Shown: positions 1 to 10,035 of the stretch, piece after piece
Layout of the letters: each line of letters opens with the position of its first letter
Position numbering within the stretch: the stretch's first letter is position 1
Assembly (NCBI RefSeq): GCF_002811945.1
Contig: NZ_NPDX01000001.1
Coordinates: forward strand, 1,682,501 to 1,746,500
Length of the DNA: 64,000 bases
Direction: 5' to 3'
DNA from: Leptospira harrisiae
GTDB taxonomy: Bacteria; Spirochaetota; Leptospiria; Leptospirales; Leptospiraceae
Position numbers and translations under genes: made by a program
The notes under the pieces: generated by a model
Told to the model about the DNA's origin: nothing
What the model saw: only the letters and a program-made list of their open reading frames with translations
The model's database searches: none

Positions 1-1630
1 CTACTCCATCATAACCTTCAATGGTTCTGACGATCAAATCTTCGTTCCCGTGATAGGATTCGTAAAAAGGACCTACTTTGGATTCAAAATTGGAAAAAAC
101 ATATTCCAAAGATTTTTTTCCTTTTTCGTAAGCAAACATATCTTCATCCAATTGAAAGAGTTTGAAAGAAACCCAAATGAATTCTGTGTAATCGGGTAAG
201 GTTCCAAAGTATTTGGCTTCGGTATCCCGAAACCTTCTACGGACGGATCCATCTTCACTCACTAATCTTTCTATGATAAACTGATAGATTCTTTTAGCAT
301 CAGTTAAAAACTCAGGTTCGCCTGACACTTCATATGCTGACAATAGAGCTCGGATCCATAGACAATTCCATGAAGTAAGTACCTTGTCATCCCGAAGTGG
401 ACGAATTCTTTTGTTTCTTTGGATGAGTAATTTGTCTTTTGCTTCAGAGAGTTGTTTCAAAAAATCAGGTTTGAATTGGATTCCTTCTGCATAAGGATTT
501 TTTCCCTTCCAATACACATTTAAGATGTTCTGATGTTCAAAATTTCCCTCTTCGGTAACATTCCAAAATCCTTGGATTTCTTCTGACGCCACCAGAGATA
601 AAAATTCGGTTTGGTTCCATATGTAAAATTTTCCCTCTTCTCCTTCGGAATCCGCATCTTCGGCACTAGCAATTCCACCAGATTCTAAGGTCATATCACG
701 CCTGATATAATTGACAATTTCCCTGATTACTTCCAAAAAGAATGGTTCCCCAGTGGCTTTATACAATAAAGAAAGCGCTTCGACATAAAGAGAATTATCA
801 TACAACATTTTTTCAAAATGAGGAACAAGCCATTCGTGGTCTGTCGCATAACGGCAAATCCCACCACCGACTTGGTCATAAATCCCACCGAACTTCATAG
901 CAAAGGCGGTGTTAAAGGCCATTTCTAAGGCCCGAGGGTCTTTTTTGAGTAAATAAAATTCCGTAAGGAAACTAAGTGCCATACTCGGAGGAAATTTATT
1001 AACTGAATTTGTTTTGAATCCAAAAAATACTTTATCGTACACTTGGAGGTAACGTTCAAAGTTTTTATCGATGATGTCTTTTGCTGGAACTGTTCCTTCA
1101 TTAGGTCTTGTTTCGTTATCACGTAAATACTGTGTCAAATCCGAAGCAGCTGTGACGAGTTCCTCTCTTTGGTTCTTCCATGCCTCGGATACCAAACGGA
1201 GAACTTCTTTGAAACTGCGTTTTCCGTAGCGATTTTCGGGAGGAAAGTATGTTCCTCCAAGGATCGGTTCCTTTGTAGGGGTAAGAAACATATTTAAGGG
1301 CCAGCCACCTTGGGTTCCCATGGCGTGCAAAGCATCCATATAAATTTTATCAATGTCTGGACGTTCTTCCCTGTCTAACTTGATGCATACAAAATCACGG
1401 TTTAAAACTTCCGCTGTGGAATCATCTTCAAAGGATTCCCGTTCCATTACATGGCACCAGTGACAAGTCGAATACCCAATGGACAAAAGAATGATTTTAT
1501 CTTCTTTTTTAGCCTTTTCGAAGGCTTCTGTTCCCCAGGGAAACCAATCTACGGGATTGTGTGCATGTTGTAACAGATAAGGACTTTTTTCATGAACCAA
1601 ACGATTCGGTTTTTTCGACAGATTTGCCAC
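1..1630 (-). CDS. Thioredoxin-domain protein, DUF255/YyaL (SPATA20-like) family, 3' end outside window
   Basis: The frame is open from a GTG at 1630 down to the window edge (543 codons). The N-terminus carries the family signature: a NPVDWFPWG stretch near residue 25, then the redox-type motif [15 protein letters not shown], followed by a long helical region of glycosidase-like (alpha/alpha toroid) type. Family members are usually near 680 residues, so about 140 C-terminal residues are missing. A GGGAG ribosome site sits 6-7 bases before the GTG, which supports this start. The family's substrate is not established; proposed roles are redox or sugar-related. The gene is divergent from the TolC-family gene, with their outermost possible starts only one base apart. 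Family call is firm, function is not. Confidence 0.85.
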   Translation of the reverse strand, partial: MANLSKKPNRLVHEKSPYLLQHAHNPVDWFPWGTEAFEKAKKEDKIILLSIGYSTCHWCHVMERESFEDDSTAEVLNRDFVCIKLDREERPDIDKIYMDALHAMGTQGGWPLNMFLTPTKEPILGGTYFPPENRYGKRSFKEVLRLVSEAWKNQREELVTAASDLTQYLRDNETRPNEGTVPAKDIIDKNFERYLQVYDKVFFGFKTNSVNKFPPSMALSFLTEFYLLKKDPRALEMAFNTAFAMKFGGIYDQVGGGICRYATDHEWLVPHFEKMLYDNSLYVEALSLLYKATGEPFFLEVIREIVNYIRRDMTLESGGIASAEDADSEGEEGKFYIWNQTEFLSLVASEEIQGFWNVTEEGNFEHQNILNVYWKGKNPYAEGIQFKPDFLKQLSEAKDKLLIQRNKRIRPLRDDKVLTSWNCLWIRALLSAYEVSGEPEFLTDAKRIYQFIIERLVSEDGSVRRRFRDTEAKYFGTLPDYTEFIWVSFKLFQLDEDMFAYEKGKKSLEYVFSNFESKVGPFYESYHGNEDLIVRTIEGYDGV

Positions 1631-1739
1631 AATGTTCTCCCAGAAACTAAGGTTTCTTCACGTAGCTTTTTACATTTTAGGTTGCTTGACAAGATTGATT
1701 TTTTCATCTTGTTTCTGTAAGGGGTTTAAGAAGTTTCCA

Positions 1740-3431
1740 TTGAAAAGTCACAATATTTCTACCCCGTATTTTTTTGTAAGTCCTCGAAAGTTGACCAGCT
1801 GGTTAATATCTTTTAGTCTTCTGAGTTTCCCCATTTTTGCGGAATCAGACTTTGAAGAGGACGTAAAACGTATGCAGCTTTCCCAGTGGGAAAACGGCAA
1901 TACCATTCCTGAATCACTCCAATCAGGAAATGGTCCCAAAAAACTACGACTCAGTATTTCCCAAGCCATCGAACAGGTTATTGAGAACAATACGATTGTT
2001 CAAAATGCCAAGTTGGAAATTGTCAAAGCAGACAGTCCCGAATGGAAAAATGATTCCAAATACTCGTGGAAAGCACTGGCGAGTATCCAGTCTTCCAAAC
2101 AACTCTTCCCGAGTAACAGAAACAACATCTTCGCGGGAACAATACGTTCTCAGGATAAAATCTCTGCAGGAATTGAAAAACAATTCAAAACAGGGACCTA
2201 TTTCAAAACGGAAATCAGCACCATTCGTTATGACGTAAACGCTTTTGAAGATCCAAACTCACAAAGTGGATTTGGAAGTTTATTAGCTGCACCACCAATG
2301 TATACAGGTGCTCTTTCTGTAACTTTGTCTCAAGAGTTACTCAAATACGGATTTGGTAAAAATGAAGAAGATAAAACAAAACTTCTAAAAAATCAAACCT
2401 TACTTGTTCGCGAAAACTATATCAATATTTTAACCCAACTAGTAGTAAAGATTCTAGTGGATTATTGGTCACTGAGCATCGTGGATTCTCGAATCGCCAC
2501 GTACGAAAAAGTTTCCAAGAACACAGAAGAAATCAGACGCCTTACTTTACGAAAAACTGGACTTGGTCTTTCAGAAGGTTTCGAAGTCAACCAGTGGAAC
2601 CAAGCTTTTTTAAGAACACAATCCCTTTTAGAAAAAGCAAAAGTAGACCGAATTGAAGCGGAAAGAAACTTAGTTCGAATTCTAAACGTAGACACTGGAT
2701 CATCGATCGAAGGGGTAACTGATTTAAGTGAAACATTACCAACAGGGATCAATCTGAAAGCTGATAAAGAATATGCTCTTTCTAGAAGGACAGATTATCT
2801 TATTTTAAAGCGAGAAAGAGAAATAGCAAAACTTGCATTAAATACAGCACTTGCAGAAGATGACCCGTCTTTACTTGCTACTTTTTCTTATAGTTCGATT
2901 GGACAGAATTTCATTTCTCCTCAGGAAAATTTCATTGCACGCCAAAGAGGAATCACTTCGTTCAATCACCCACAGATCCTTGCTGAATTAAAAATGTCTT
3001 ATCCACTTTGGGATTTAGGTATCAAAGCAGGGATTCGAGATGCAGAGACAAATCTGAAAGTCAACGAAATGAAGATCCAAAATCTGGAACAGGAAATTTC
3101 ACAAGAAATTGACAATCGTTACGAAGCAGTAGTATCGAGCCATGCACTTCTAAAAGATTTAATAAAATCCAGAAAGGAAACAGAAATCTTTTATAATGGA
3201 TTGATTGAACGATTTCGCCAAGGACGTTATACCGCAGTGAACGTCAAAAATGCCTTGGATAGTTTAGCAAATGTGGAACTAGCTGTGACACAGGCAAAGA
3301 TTAATTTTAATATCAATTTGGTACGTTACGAGTTGGCCAAAAATTCTTTATTTGAGAAATATGGACTCGATCTCTACTCTATCTTAGAGGAAGTCGAAAA
3401 AAGAGCCAAACTAGAAACTGACAAATTATGA
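1740..3431 (+). CDS. TolC-family outer membrane efflux protein
   Basis: After a signal peptide the protein has the two-fold OEP (outer membrane efflux protein) pattern: long amphipathic helices with repeated LxxAxxNLxxA-like spacing and a C-terminal half ending in a region typical of TolC helices ([15 protein letters not shown], then [14 protein letters not shown]). It would form the outer-membrane duct of a tripartite efflux or type I secretion system; no inner-membrane partner lies in this window. The frame is open from an ATG at 1632, but that start has no ribosome site and abuts the divergent GTG start. A TTG at 1740 preceded by AAGAAG, or a TTG at 1791, gives a normal signal peptide ending ...SFPIFA. 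The downstream M20 gene overlaps its stop codon, so the two are coupled. The start is uncertain; the family is not. Confidence 0.85.
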   Translation: MKSHNISTPYFFVSPRKLTSWLISFSLLSFPIFAESDFEEDVKRMQLSQWENGNTIPESLQSGNGPKKLRLSISQAIEQVIENNTIVQNAKLEIVKADSPEWKNDSKYSWKALASIQSSKQLFPSNRNNIFAGTIRSQDKISAGIEKQFKTGTYFKTEISTIRYDVNAFEDPNSQSGFGSLLAAPPMYTGALSVTLSQELLKYGFGKNEEDKTKLLKNQTLLVRENYINILTQLVVKILVDYWSLSIVDSRIATYEKVSKNTEEIRRLTLRKTGLGLSEGFEVNQWNQAFLRTQSLLEKAKVDRIEAERNLVRILNVDTGSSIEGVTDLSETLPTGINLKADKEYALSRRTDYLILKREREIAKLALNTALAEDDPSLLATFSYSSIGQNFISPQENFIARQRGITSFNHPQILAELKMSYPLWDLGIKAGIRDAETNLKVNEMKIQNLEQEISQEIDNRYEAVVSSHALLKDLIKSRKETEIFYNGLIERFRQGRYTAVNVKNALDSLANVELAVTQAKINFNINLVRYELAKNSLFEKYGLDLYSILEEVEKRAKLETDKL

Positions 3432-4609
3432 AAGTTTTCCCTTCAGAGAGAAAAGAAGAAATGGTTCGTTATAGGCGAACCTTTCACCAATTCCCAGAGC
3501 TTAAATATGAAGAAAAAGAAACTGCTTCTTTTGTGAAGGCACATTTGGAATCCCTAGGGTTCCAAGTCGAATCAGAAATTGCAGAAACAGGGCTTGTGGC
3601 ATTATTTGATTCAGGGATTCCTGGAAAAACCATTCTTGTCAGAGCCGATATGGATGCCCTTCCTATCTACGAAGAAAATCACCACGAATACAAAAGTAAA
3701 AATCCCGGTAAGATGCATGCTTGTGGTCATGATGGGCATACAAGCATTCTTATGGCTCTTTCCTCTGAGCTAAAATCTAATTTCTCTGCATTTGTTCCCA
3801 AAGGTCGGGTTCTTCTTTGTTTCCAACCAGCAGAAGAAGGTGGTTCTGGTGCAGACCGAATGATTGCGTCAGGAATTTTAGACCGGTATAAAGTAGATTC
3901 TGTTTTTGCCCTTCATGTTTGGAACCATATTGATCTTGGATCCGTGGGTGTTGTCAATGGAACCATGATGGCATCTGTAGATGAATTTAAAATCACTGTC
4001 AAAGGAACTTCCGGACACGGTGCAATTCCTCAACACACTGTGGATCCGATTGTTGTGGGTTCTCATCTGGTCACTGCATTGCAGACCTTAGTGTCTAGAA
4101 ACGTGGATCCTTTGGAACCTTGTGTAGTGACGGTAGGGTCCTTCCATTCGGGAAATGCATTTAATGTCATCCCTGAAACTGCAACCCTACACGGAACCGT
4201 AAGAACTTATTCCAAATCAGTTTATGAAATGATTCCGAAACGTATGGAATCTCTCGTGAACCAAGTGGCATCTGGTTTTGGTGCCACAATTGAATTTGAA
4301 TACAACCGTATTGACAAACCGACTATCAATGATCCTGCGATGGCAGACATAGTGAGAGTGGCAGCAAAAAAAGTTCTCGGAGAAGACTGTCTCACAGAAG
4401 AAAACACAAGAACCATGGGAGGGGAAGATTTTTCGGCTTTCCTTATGGAACGACCAGGTTGTTACTTTTTTATTGGATCCCGTAACGAAGCAAAAGGTTT
4501 TGTTCATTCCCACCACAGTTCATTTTTTGATTTCGACGAAGATGCCCTACCTATAGGTCTTTCCGTAATGAAAGAAGTCATCAAAACCTACCTTTTAAAT
4601 TCTGATTAA
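3428..4609 (+). CDS. M20 family amidohydrolase (hippurate hydrolase / N-acyl-amino-acid deacylase type)
   Basis: A 393-residue zinc amidohydrolase of the M20D peptidase type. Visible landmarks are RADMDALPI (metal-bridging Asp), MHACGHDGH near residue 95 (the family's Cys/His metal site), [10 protein letters not shown] with the catalytic Glu pair, and the C-terminal GGEDFSAF and HSHHSSF motifs. Length is normal for the family. Such enzymes remove acyl groups from N-acylated amino acids or open indole-acetyl conjugates; the exact substrate cannot be read here. The ATG overlaps the TolC-gene stop codon (ATGA), which implies translational coupling with the efflux protein. There is no signal peptide, so it should be cytoplasmic. 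Confidence 0.9.
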   Translation: MKVFPSERKEEMVRYRRTFHQFPELKYEEKETASFVKAHLESLGFQVESEIAETGLVALFDSGIPGKTILVRADMDALPIYEENHHEYKSKNPGKMHACGHDGHTSILMALSSELKSNFSAFVPKGRVLLCFQPAEEGGSGADRMIASGILDRYKVDSVFALHVWNHIDLGSVGVVNGTMMASVDEFKITVKGTSGHGAIPQHTVDPIVVGSHLVTALQTLVSRNVDPLEPCVVTVGSFHSGNAFNVIPETATLHGTVRTYSKSVYEMIPKRMESLVNQVASGFGATIEFEYNRIDKPTINDPAMADIVRVAAKKVLGEDCLTEENTRTMGGEDFSAFLMERPGCYFFIGSRNEAKGFVHSHHSSFFDFDEDALPIGLSVMKEVIKTYLLNSD

Positions 4610-4649
4610 ATTAAAATAAATCTTGCCTGTTTTTACGCCCATTCCATTA

Positions 4650-4663
4650 GTTAGACATCTAAC
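4650..4663. promoter_or_regulatory. Perfect palindrome (candidate operator) upstream of the enoyl-CoA hydratase-like gene
   Basis: GTTAGA-CA-TCTAAC is a perfect 6-bp inverted repeat with a 2-base centre, 20 bases before the ATG at 4684. A plausible promoter lies around it: TTGCCT at 4623-4628 and TTAGTT at 4647-4652, 18 bases apart, so the palindrome would overlap the -10 element. Size and place fit an operator for a winged-helix repressor. The MarR-family gene that converges on this unit at 5461-5919 is the nearest candidate, but this is inference. Confidence 0.4.
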
Positions 4664-4683
4664 CATTTTTCTAGAGGAATTAT

Positions 4684-5442
4684 ATGATTTCATTTGAACA
4701 AATAGACGGAATCGGTTTTATCCGATTAAGTATCAACGACAAGAACAGTTTTTCTAGTGAATCGTTTTTGGAATTAAAAAAAGTGATCCAAACCGCAAAG
4801 GAATCCAATTCCAAAGCCATTGTATTAAAGAGTGAATCAGCAGGAAGTTTTTCACTGGGTTTAGACCTGACTACTGTCAGTACAATGGATCTTACTAAAG
4901 ATTTGGCACCCTTCTTAAATTTGTTCTATGACAACTTAAAGAATCTATTTACACTTCCTGTTCCTACCATTGCGGAAATTTCAGGACATGCTTTGGGTTA
5001 CGGTGCAATGTTAGCACTTGTTTGTGATTACCGTTATGCTACGGAAGACATTCGATTTGGATTGCCTGAAGTTAAAATTGGAATCCAAGTTCCTTCCTTT
5101 ATTTATGCCCTACTTGGGGAAGCTGTGGGGTATGATGCTGCAAAACGCCATGTCCTTCTTGGAGATGCTTTTAAAGCAAAAGAAATGCCAAATTTATTTG
5201 AAGAAATTGCTGGAACAGAAGAAGATTTAAAGAAAAAATCCAAATCTCTCCAAACAAAATTAAAGAAAAATTCTTTGTCGGCAATGAAGGATACGAAATT
5301 AGGAATTTTGAATGTACAAAGAAACATTTTAGCACTGATTGAAAGCGACATCGAAGCTACCATCCAAAGCATCCAATCTAAAGATGCACAAGAAGGAATT
5401 TCAGCTTCCGTTCAAGTGAGAAGACCTGTTTTTACTTCTTAA
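4684..5442 (+). CDS. Enoyl-CoA hydratase/isomerase (crotonase) family protein
   Basis: A 252-residue crotonase-fold protein. It has the oxyanion-hole segment SGHALGYGAMLALVCDYR, then FGLPEVKIG with the first catalytic Glu (equivalent to rat Glu144), and a C-terminal EGISASVQVRRPVF tail typical of the family. Where hydratases carry a second catalytic Glu, this protein appears to have a basic AAKRH stretch, so an isomerase or another crotonase activity is at least as likely as hydration. A strong GAGGA ribosome site stands 5 bases before the ATG. It is a single gene with its own promoter region and a palindromic candidate operator, facing a thiolase/MarR operon, so a role in acyl-CoA breakdown is reasonable. 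Confidence 0.85.
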   Translation: MISFEQIDGIGFIRLSINDKNSFSSESFLELKKVIQTAKESNSKAIVLKSESAGSFSLGLDLTTVSTMDLTKDLAPFLNLFYDNLKNLFTLPVPTIAEISGHALGYGAMLALVCDYRYATEDIRFGLPEVKIGIQVPSFIYALLGEAVGYDAAKRHVLLGDAFKAKEMPNLFEEIAGTEEDLKKKSKSLQTKLKKNSLSAMKDTKLGILNVQRNILALIESDIEATIQSIQSKDAQEGISASVQVRRPVFTS

Positions 5443-5460
5443 TCGGAAACGAAAATTGTT

Positions 5461-5919
5461 TTAAGTTTCTCTTTTTTTCCGAATGTGTTTGTAAATCACC
5501 TCGAGGATAGGATACAAAATATCCTCGTTTTCTTTTGAAATTCCCCATGTTTGTAACGAAAGAAGTTTAGCAGAGATAGTCACAATTTTCTTTCGTATTT
5601 TTTTTCCATCCTTTGATAAGAGGAGAGCCCACTCCCTTCCATCACTCGGGGAAGGATTTCGTTCCACAAGTCCTTCTTTGACCAATCTGTTTACAAGAAC
5701 CGTACAAGTGGGTTTCGTTTTTTCGATAGTTTTGGCAATTTGTGTCATATTGATTGGGACGGTACTTCGCAAAAGAAAGGTTAGTATTTCAAAATGAGAA
5801 GTGGTAAGACCCGGATAACCTAACTTTTCCATTTCCAACCTGACAATTTCTGCAATTTCTGAACTGATTCGATCGAAATATCTTACGGAACGAAATCGTT
5901 TAGGAAGTTCTCTACTCAT
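5461..5919 (-). CDS. MarR-family winged-helix transcriptional regulator
   Basis: 152 residues with the MarR layout: N-terminal dimer helix, helix-turn-helix near 55-85 (MTQIAKTIEKTKPTCTVLVNRL), and the wing with the family signature LVERNPSPSDGRE, followed by C-terminal dimerisation helices. It is the last gene of a unit running from the thiolase-like gene through GT9 and the aminopeptidase, with a 30-base gap from the latter. Such regulators usually repress nearby genes and release DNA on binding a small ligand. The palindrome upstream of the convergent enoyl-CoA hydratase-like gene is a candidate target. No ligand can be named. Confidence 0.88.
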   Translation of the reverse strand: MSRELPKRFRSVRYFDRISSEIAEIVRLEMEKLGYPGLTTSHFEILTFLLRSTVPINMTQIAKTIEKTKPTCTVLVNRLVKEGLVERNPSPSDGREWALLLSKDGKKIRKKIVTISAKLLSLQTWGISKENEDILYPILEVIYKHIRKKRET

Positions 5920-5949
5920 GAAATGTCGATAAACTTAAAGTGAAACTCA

Positions 5950-7269
5950 TTAGGCCTTTAAAGCCTCAATTTCAGAAATTTCTTTGGGAATGGATTCGGT
6001 TAAATTGATTGGATTTTTTCCTTTAATAAGAATATCATCCTCGATACGAATTCCAATCCCCCGAAATTCCTTCGGAATGGATTCATCCGTTGGATCAAAA
6101 TAGAGTCCAGGTTCAACTGTCACCACCTGACCATCTTTAAGTGGTCGTGACTTTCCATCCAAAAAATACCTTCCTACATCATGAACATCCATCCCAAGAT
6201 AATGGCCTGTTCGGTGCATGTAAAATTTGCGGTATGTTCCCTTCTCTATGATCTCTTCTAAACTTCCCTTTAAAAATCCCATTTCTCGTAGACAATCGCT
6301 TAGGAATTTTACTGTTTTTTCATGTACTTCATTGAAAGGAGTTCCTGAAATAGAATTTCGGATGGCATTTTTTTGTGCATACAAAACAATTTCATAAATA
6401 GTTTTTTGAGCTTCTGTGAATTTTTTGCCAACAGGGAACACACGTGTGACATCTGCAGTATAATAGTTCCACTCTGCGCCTGAATCCACAAGAACCAAAT
6501 CACCATCTTTTAATACATCATCATTACTGACATAGTGAAGGATACAGGCATTTTTTCCGGAAGCAACAATATGACCATAACCTCCGCCAATGGATCCGTA
6601 CTTTAAATACTCATGATCGAGTAAAGCTTCCAATTCGTATTCATACATACCTGGACGACTTTCTCGCATAATTCGCATATGGCCTAGTTTTGTAACTTCC
6701 GCTGCATTTTTTAAAATTGATATTTCTTCTTTTGATTTTATGAGTCTTTCCTCATGTAAAAAATTGGGATGTTCAATGCGATGAGGTCCAAATTTTCCTT
6801 CTCGTGCTCTCTCAGAAAGATTTCTACATTCAGTGATGAGCTCTCGATCTCGGTCAGGATTTTCTCCGAAAAAATAATACAAGGTATGATTTCCAATGAG
6901 AATGGCTGGCCTTTCTTTTTCCCAGTCACCTAGGTCATAAGAAAAATCCAAACCTAACATAGATTTAATTTTTTCTTTTCCGAGTCGGATTCCGGTCCAA
7001 ATTTCTTTTTCTTTATCTTTGGGCAAACAAAACATTCCTGTTGCCTCTTTCGTAATCACTAAGATAGAATCTTCTTCCGTAATTCCTGTGAGATAATAGA
7101 AGTCAGAGTTTTGACGAAACTTATATTCTACATCGCGGTTTCTAATTTTATGGTTTGCTGCAAAAAGTAAAAAGATTTCACCTAACTTTAATTTTTTCTG
7201 AATGTTCGTGATCCGACTTCGGTATAACTTAGAATTGTATTCTCTTGTTTTTTGATTTGGTAATTTCAT
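5950..7269 (-). CDS. pepP: Xaa-Pro aminopeptidase (M24B metallopeptidase)
   Basis: 439 residues with an N-terminal aminopeptidase-P domain (about 1-150) and a C-terminal pita-bread catalytic domain. All five dimetal ligands are recognisable: the two Asp in VDSGAEWNYYTADVTR, the His in HRTGHYLGMDVHD, and the two Glu in TVEPGLYF and GIGIRIEDD. It removes N-terminal residues preceding proline in the cytoplasm; no signal peptide is visible. The ATG overlaps the stop codon of the GT9 gene (ATGA), so it is translated from the same transcript. No functional link to the neighbours is obvious. Confidence 0.92.
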   Translation of the reverse strand: MKLPNQKTREYNSKLYRSRITNIQKKLKLGEIFLLFAANHKIRNRDVEYKFRQNSDFYYLTGITEEDSILVITKEATGMFCLPKDKEKEIWTGIRLGKEKIKSMLGLDFSYDLGDWEKERPAILIGNHTLYYFFGENPDRDRELITECRNLSERAREGKFGPHRIEHPNFLHEERLIKSKEEISILKNAAEVTKLGHMRIMRESRPGMYEYELEALLDHEYLKYGSIGGGYGHIVASGKNACILHYVSNDDVLKDGDLVLVDSGAEWNYYTADVTRVFPVGKKFTEAQKTIYEIVLYAQKNAIRNSISGTPFNEVHEKTVKFLSDCLREMGFLKGSLEEIIEKGTYRKFYMHRTGHYLGMDVHDVGRYFLDGKSRPLKDGQVVTVEPGLYFDPTDESIPKEFRGIGIRIEDDILIKGKNPINLTESIPKEISEIEALKA

Positions 7270-8327
7270 ACTTTAATGATTTCCTCAAGTGCCTCAAAGA
7301 TGCGGACAGGATTTTGGTCCATCATACAACGGAAATGTCCTTCTGGGCAAATCCTTCCGCCATGGATTCCGCAAGGCCTACAATTTAGACCCTGAACTTC
7401 CATAATTTTATGTCGATCCGAAAGACTTCCATAACCAAAAGCGGGGATGGTTGCTCCATAAAGCATCACAGTGGGAGTATTGAATGCAGAAGCAAAATGA
7501 ATGGGACTGGAATCGTTGGAGATAATGGCACTGGCATTTTGGATCCAAACCATTAATTCTTTTAAATTAGTTTTCCCTACTAGAGAAAGCAATCGATCCC
7601 TTTCTCGCAGTTCAAGTGGTTCTGTTTTCATTAACCTTACTATTGTATTTTCAATTTCTAAATCAGCCTTACTTCCAATTAAAATTACTGTTTCTTTTCT
7701 TTTGCGGAGGATCTGAGTGATGACACTGACAAATTTTTCTTCAGGCATCCGCTTTGTTTCCCAAAGGGATGAAGGGGCAATTAAAATATAACCTTCGTCA
7801 TTAGAAAGAATCTCTTTCTTTTTGGTAAAAAAAGAATCTTCTTCTGGTTGTCCCGGAAATAAATATGGTCGTCTTTCTCTTCCTTTAGGAAAATCATATT
7901 CATCAAATAAAAGGGAAAAAAGTTTTTCAACTTCATGCGGACCCTGTTTGGGCCTTTGCACAACTTTTGTATGTAAAAATGAAAAACCAGATTCTTTATA
8001 ACCAATACGTATAGGTGCCCGTGTGAGATAAGAAAGCAAACTTGAGCGAAAGGAAAAATGAGCCGAATAAACTTTGTGAAACGATTCTTTTTTTAACAAA
8101 CCAGAAAAATGCCAAAATGCGAATGGATTTTTTTTGATCCTCTTTTTGTTTAGTGACCAAACTTTAGTTATATCAGGATTATTCTCTAAAACAGACTCTG
8201 TACCTGCATTCACAAGCACATGGATTTCTGCTCCTGGGTGTTCCGTTTTTACTGCATGGAAAAACGAAGTGGATAGGATCAGGTCACCTAAAAAGGCAGT
8301 TTGGATGATTAATATTTTTTCGGGCAT
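7266..8327 (-). CDS. Glycosyltransferase family 9 (lipopolysaccharide heptosyltransferase-like)
   Basis: A GT-B fold transferase of the WaaF/WaaC family. The N-terminus starts MPEKILIIQTAFLGD (nucleotide-sugar transferase start with the GD loop). Further on are the KRMPEEKF segment and SNDSSPIHFASAFNTPTVMLYGAT, equivalent to the family's NDSGPMHLAAAL donor-site motif, and a Cys-rich end (CRPCGIHGGRICPEGHFRC) common in this family. It should add a sugar, probably a heptose, to the lipopolysaccharide core at the inner face of the membrane. The start at 8327 is chosen because it fits the family and its ATG overlaps the thiolase stop as TGATG; the longer frame to 8411 would bury 28 unrelated residues inside the thiolase gene. 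Confidence 0.88.
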   Translation of the reverse strand: MPEKILIIQTAFLGDLILSTSFFHAVKTEHPGAEIHVLVNAGTESVLENNPDITKVWSLNKKRIKKNPFAFWHFSGLLKKESFHKVYSAHFSFRSSLLSYLTRAPIRIGYKESGFSFLHTKVVQRPKQGPHEVEKLFSLLFDEYDFPKGRERRPYLFPGQPEEDSFFTKKKEILSNDEGYILIAPSSLWETKRMPEEKFVSVITQILRKRKETVILIGSKADLEIENTIVRLMKTEPLELRERDRLLSLVGKTNLKELMVWIQNASAIISNDSSPIHFASAFNTPTVMLYGATIPAFGYGSLSDRHKIMEVQGLNCRPCGIHGGRICPEGHFRCMMDQNPVRIFEALEEIIKV

Positions 8328-9427
8328 CAGTCTCTTTCTAGTATCGACACAAAGTTGTTTGTAGCAAGTCCACCTATACTTTGCGCTACTGCCAACCGCT
8401 TTTCCGGCCATTCCTCAAAGAACCGGCATAGTTCGACAATTTGTGCAAGGCCCGATGCTCCCACAGGATGCCCTCTTGATTTGAGTCCCCCTGATGAATT
8501 AATCGGGATTTTTCCTTTTGGATGGGTCAGACCAGCCTTTACTTGAAATAGTGCTTCTCCCCGTTTGAAAAAGCCAGCATCTTCTGCTCCTACCAGTTCA
8601 AAAGGTGTGAACGCATCATGTAATTCTGCAAAATCGATATCACCTGGACCAACACCTGCTTCGGCATACGCTTTTTCAAAGGCGATCCGATTGGCAAAAA
8701 AGCTGGGATCCGCGGATGAGAGAAATGGGGCAGTTCCAAAACCCATTCCTTTCACTGCAATGGCACTTGGGTTTTTGGAAAGAATGAGGGCTGCCGATCC
8801 ATCCGACAAAGGTGAAATATCATACAAACCTAATGGACTTGCGATCTTCGTTTGGTTTTGATATTCTTCAAAGGTTAAGTTTTTTTGAATATGAGCTTTT
8901 GGATTTTTAAGTCCGTTATCATGTAATTTTTTTGAAATGGCAAAAAGATCTTCTTCTTTGTATCCATAATCATTTAAGTACTTCCTTGTTATCATGGCAC
9001 CACCTTGGGCCATCGACATTCCGAGTGCCTTTTGTGTATTAGAAAGTACAGAACCTAACAAAAGATTACTTTCTTCCCTGTTGAGTTGACTCATTAGTTC
9101 GGTTGCAACAACAAGTCCGTGATCAAATCTTCCACTTTGAATTAAATTTACTCCCAATTGGAAAGCAGAGGCACCAGAAGAAGATGCCGTTTCCATCCTT
9201 ACGGAATACACATCTCTAATTCCAAGTAAACTTGGAAGTTTAGCGGAGAGGTGGTATTCTTTATTATAAGAATCAGGCGAAAAACTAGCGTAAATGATGA
9301 ACTGAATTTTGTGAGATTGAAACTCATGTACAGATTGTTTTGCGGTCGCAAAGGATAATTCAAGTTGTGATCCTTTGTGTTTGCCGAATACACTCAATGA
9401 TGGATTGTGAATGTAAACTTTCTTCAT
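8327..9427 (-). CDS. Thiolase-family protein (SCP-x-like) with Ser at the usual nucleophilic Cys
   Basis: 366 residues with thiolase fold landmarks: an N-terminal half with METASSSGASAF, the SPLSDGSAALIL segment, FAELHDAFT, and the C-terminal GGLKSRGHPVGASG His motif. In SCP-x/acetyl-CoA acetyltransferase-like thiolases the first motif reads EAACASG with the acyl-accepting Cys; here the aligned residue is Ser (codon TCT). The end motif AQSIGGLATNN also lacks the second Cys of biosynthetic thiolases, as in SCP-x relatives. So a fold member is certain but normal thiolysis or condensation is doubtful. It heads an operon with the GT9 and aminopeptidase genes and MarR, and diverges from bacterioferritin. 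Confidence 0.82.
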   Translation of the reverse strand: MKKVYIHNPSLSVFGKHKGSQLELSFATAKQSVHEFQSHKIQFIIYASFSPDSYNKEYHLSAKLPSLLGIRDVYSVRMETASSSGASAFQLGVNLIQSGRFDHGLVVATELMSQLNREESNLLLGSVLSNTQKALGMSMAQGGAMITRKYLNDYGYKEEDLFAISKKLHDNGLKNPKAHIQKNLTFEEYQNQTKIASPLGLYDISPLSDGSAALILSKNPSAIAVKGMGFGTAPFLSSADPSFFANRIAFEKAYAEAGVGPGDIDFAELHDAFTPFELVGAEDAGFFKRGEALFQVKAGLTHPKGKIPINSSGGLKSRGHPVGASGLAQIVELCRFFEEWPEKRLAVAQSIGGLATNNFVSILERD

Positions 9428-9444
9428 TAGAATATAGTTTAGGC

Positions 9445-9473
9445 TTGCCTATTCTATGAAAACCAATTATCTT
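9445..9473 (+). promoter_or_regulatory. Candidate sigma-70-type promoter of the bacterioferritin operon
   Basis: TTGCCT at 9445-9450 and TATCTT at 9468-9473 are separated by 17 bases, in the 78-base gap between the divergent thiolase-like gene and bfr. The AGGC-TT-GCCT palindrome at 9441-9450 overlaps the -35 element. The leader to the ATG at 9506 would be about 25 bases, which suits the GAGG ribosome site at 9494-9497. Motif match only. Confidence 0.4.
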
Positions 9474-9505
9474 TCCAATTGAAGAGAGAAAATGAGGCTA
9501 CCCAT

Positions 9506-9982
9506 ATGAAGGGAAAAAAAGAAGTAATCGACATTTTAGCGGAAGTTCTAGCGGCTGAACTCACAGCCATCAATCAGTATTTTATTCATGCAAAAGTCTG
9601 TAAAAACTGGGGGTATTTGGAACTTGCGGAATACCTCAGAAAAGAGTCCATTGAAGAAATGAAACATGCAGATGAAATCATTGAAAGAATTCTCTTTTTT
9701 GATGGAACTCCAGACTTGCAAAAATATCTAAAAATCAATGTAGGCCAAACAGTACCTGAGATGTTGGACCATGATTTACAACTAGAATACAACGCTGTCG
9801 AACGTCTCAACCGCGGAATCGATATTTGTGTGGCCGCAAAAGACAACGGAACTCGCGAACTCTTTGAAAAAATCTTAGTTTCCGAAGAAGAACATATCGA
9901 TTGGATTGAAACACAAAAATCCATCATTGATTCCATCAGCCTTCCTAACTACTTGGCACAAAAATTAGGAGACTCGGAATAA
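9506..9982 (+). CDS. bfr: Bacterioferritin
   Basis: A 158-residue four-helix iron-storage protein. With the ATG at 9506 as residue 1, every canonical residue falls at its textbook number: Glu18, Tyr25, Glu51, His54, Glu94, Glu127 and His130 for the diiron ferroxidase site, and Met52 as the haem ligand between subunits. This numbering, plus a TGAGG ribosome site 8 bases upstream, rules out the longer TTG start at 9479. It oxidises and stores iron in a 24-subunit shell in the cytoplasm. Its stop codon overlaps the apparent upstream reading of the following methyltransferase gene, so the two are probably coupled. Confidence 0.95.
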   Translation: MKGKKEVIDILAEVLAAELTAINQYFIHAKVCKNWGYLELAEYLRKESIEEMKHADEIIERILFFDGTPDLQKYLKINVGQTVPEMLDHDLQLEYNAVERLNRGIDICVAAKDNGTRELFEKILVSEEEHIDWIETQKSIIDSISLPNYLAQKLGDSE

Positions 9983-10035
9983 AACCTACTCACCCCACTT
10001 ACCATGCCATTTGCGGAGAAGGTCTTTCTTCGCTT

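Noticed and set aside
7266..8411. Longer start for the GT9 gene at 8411
   Set aside because: It would add 28 residues coded inside the thiolase gene with no family match; the ATG at 8327 fits the family and overlaps the thiolase stop as TGATG.
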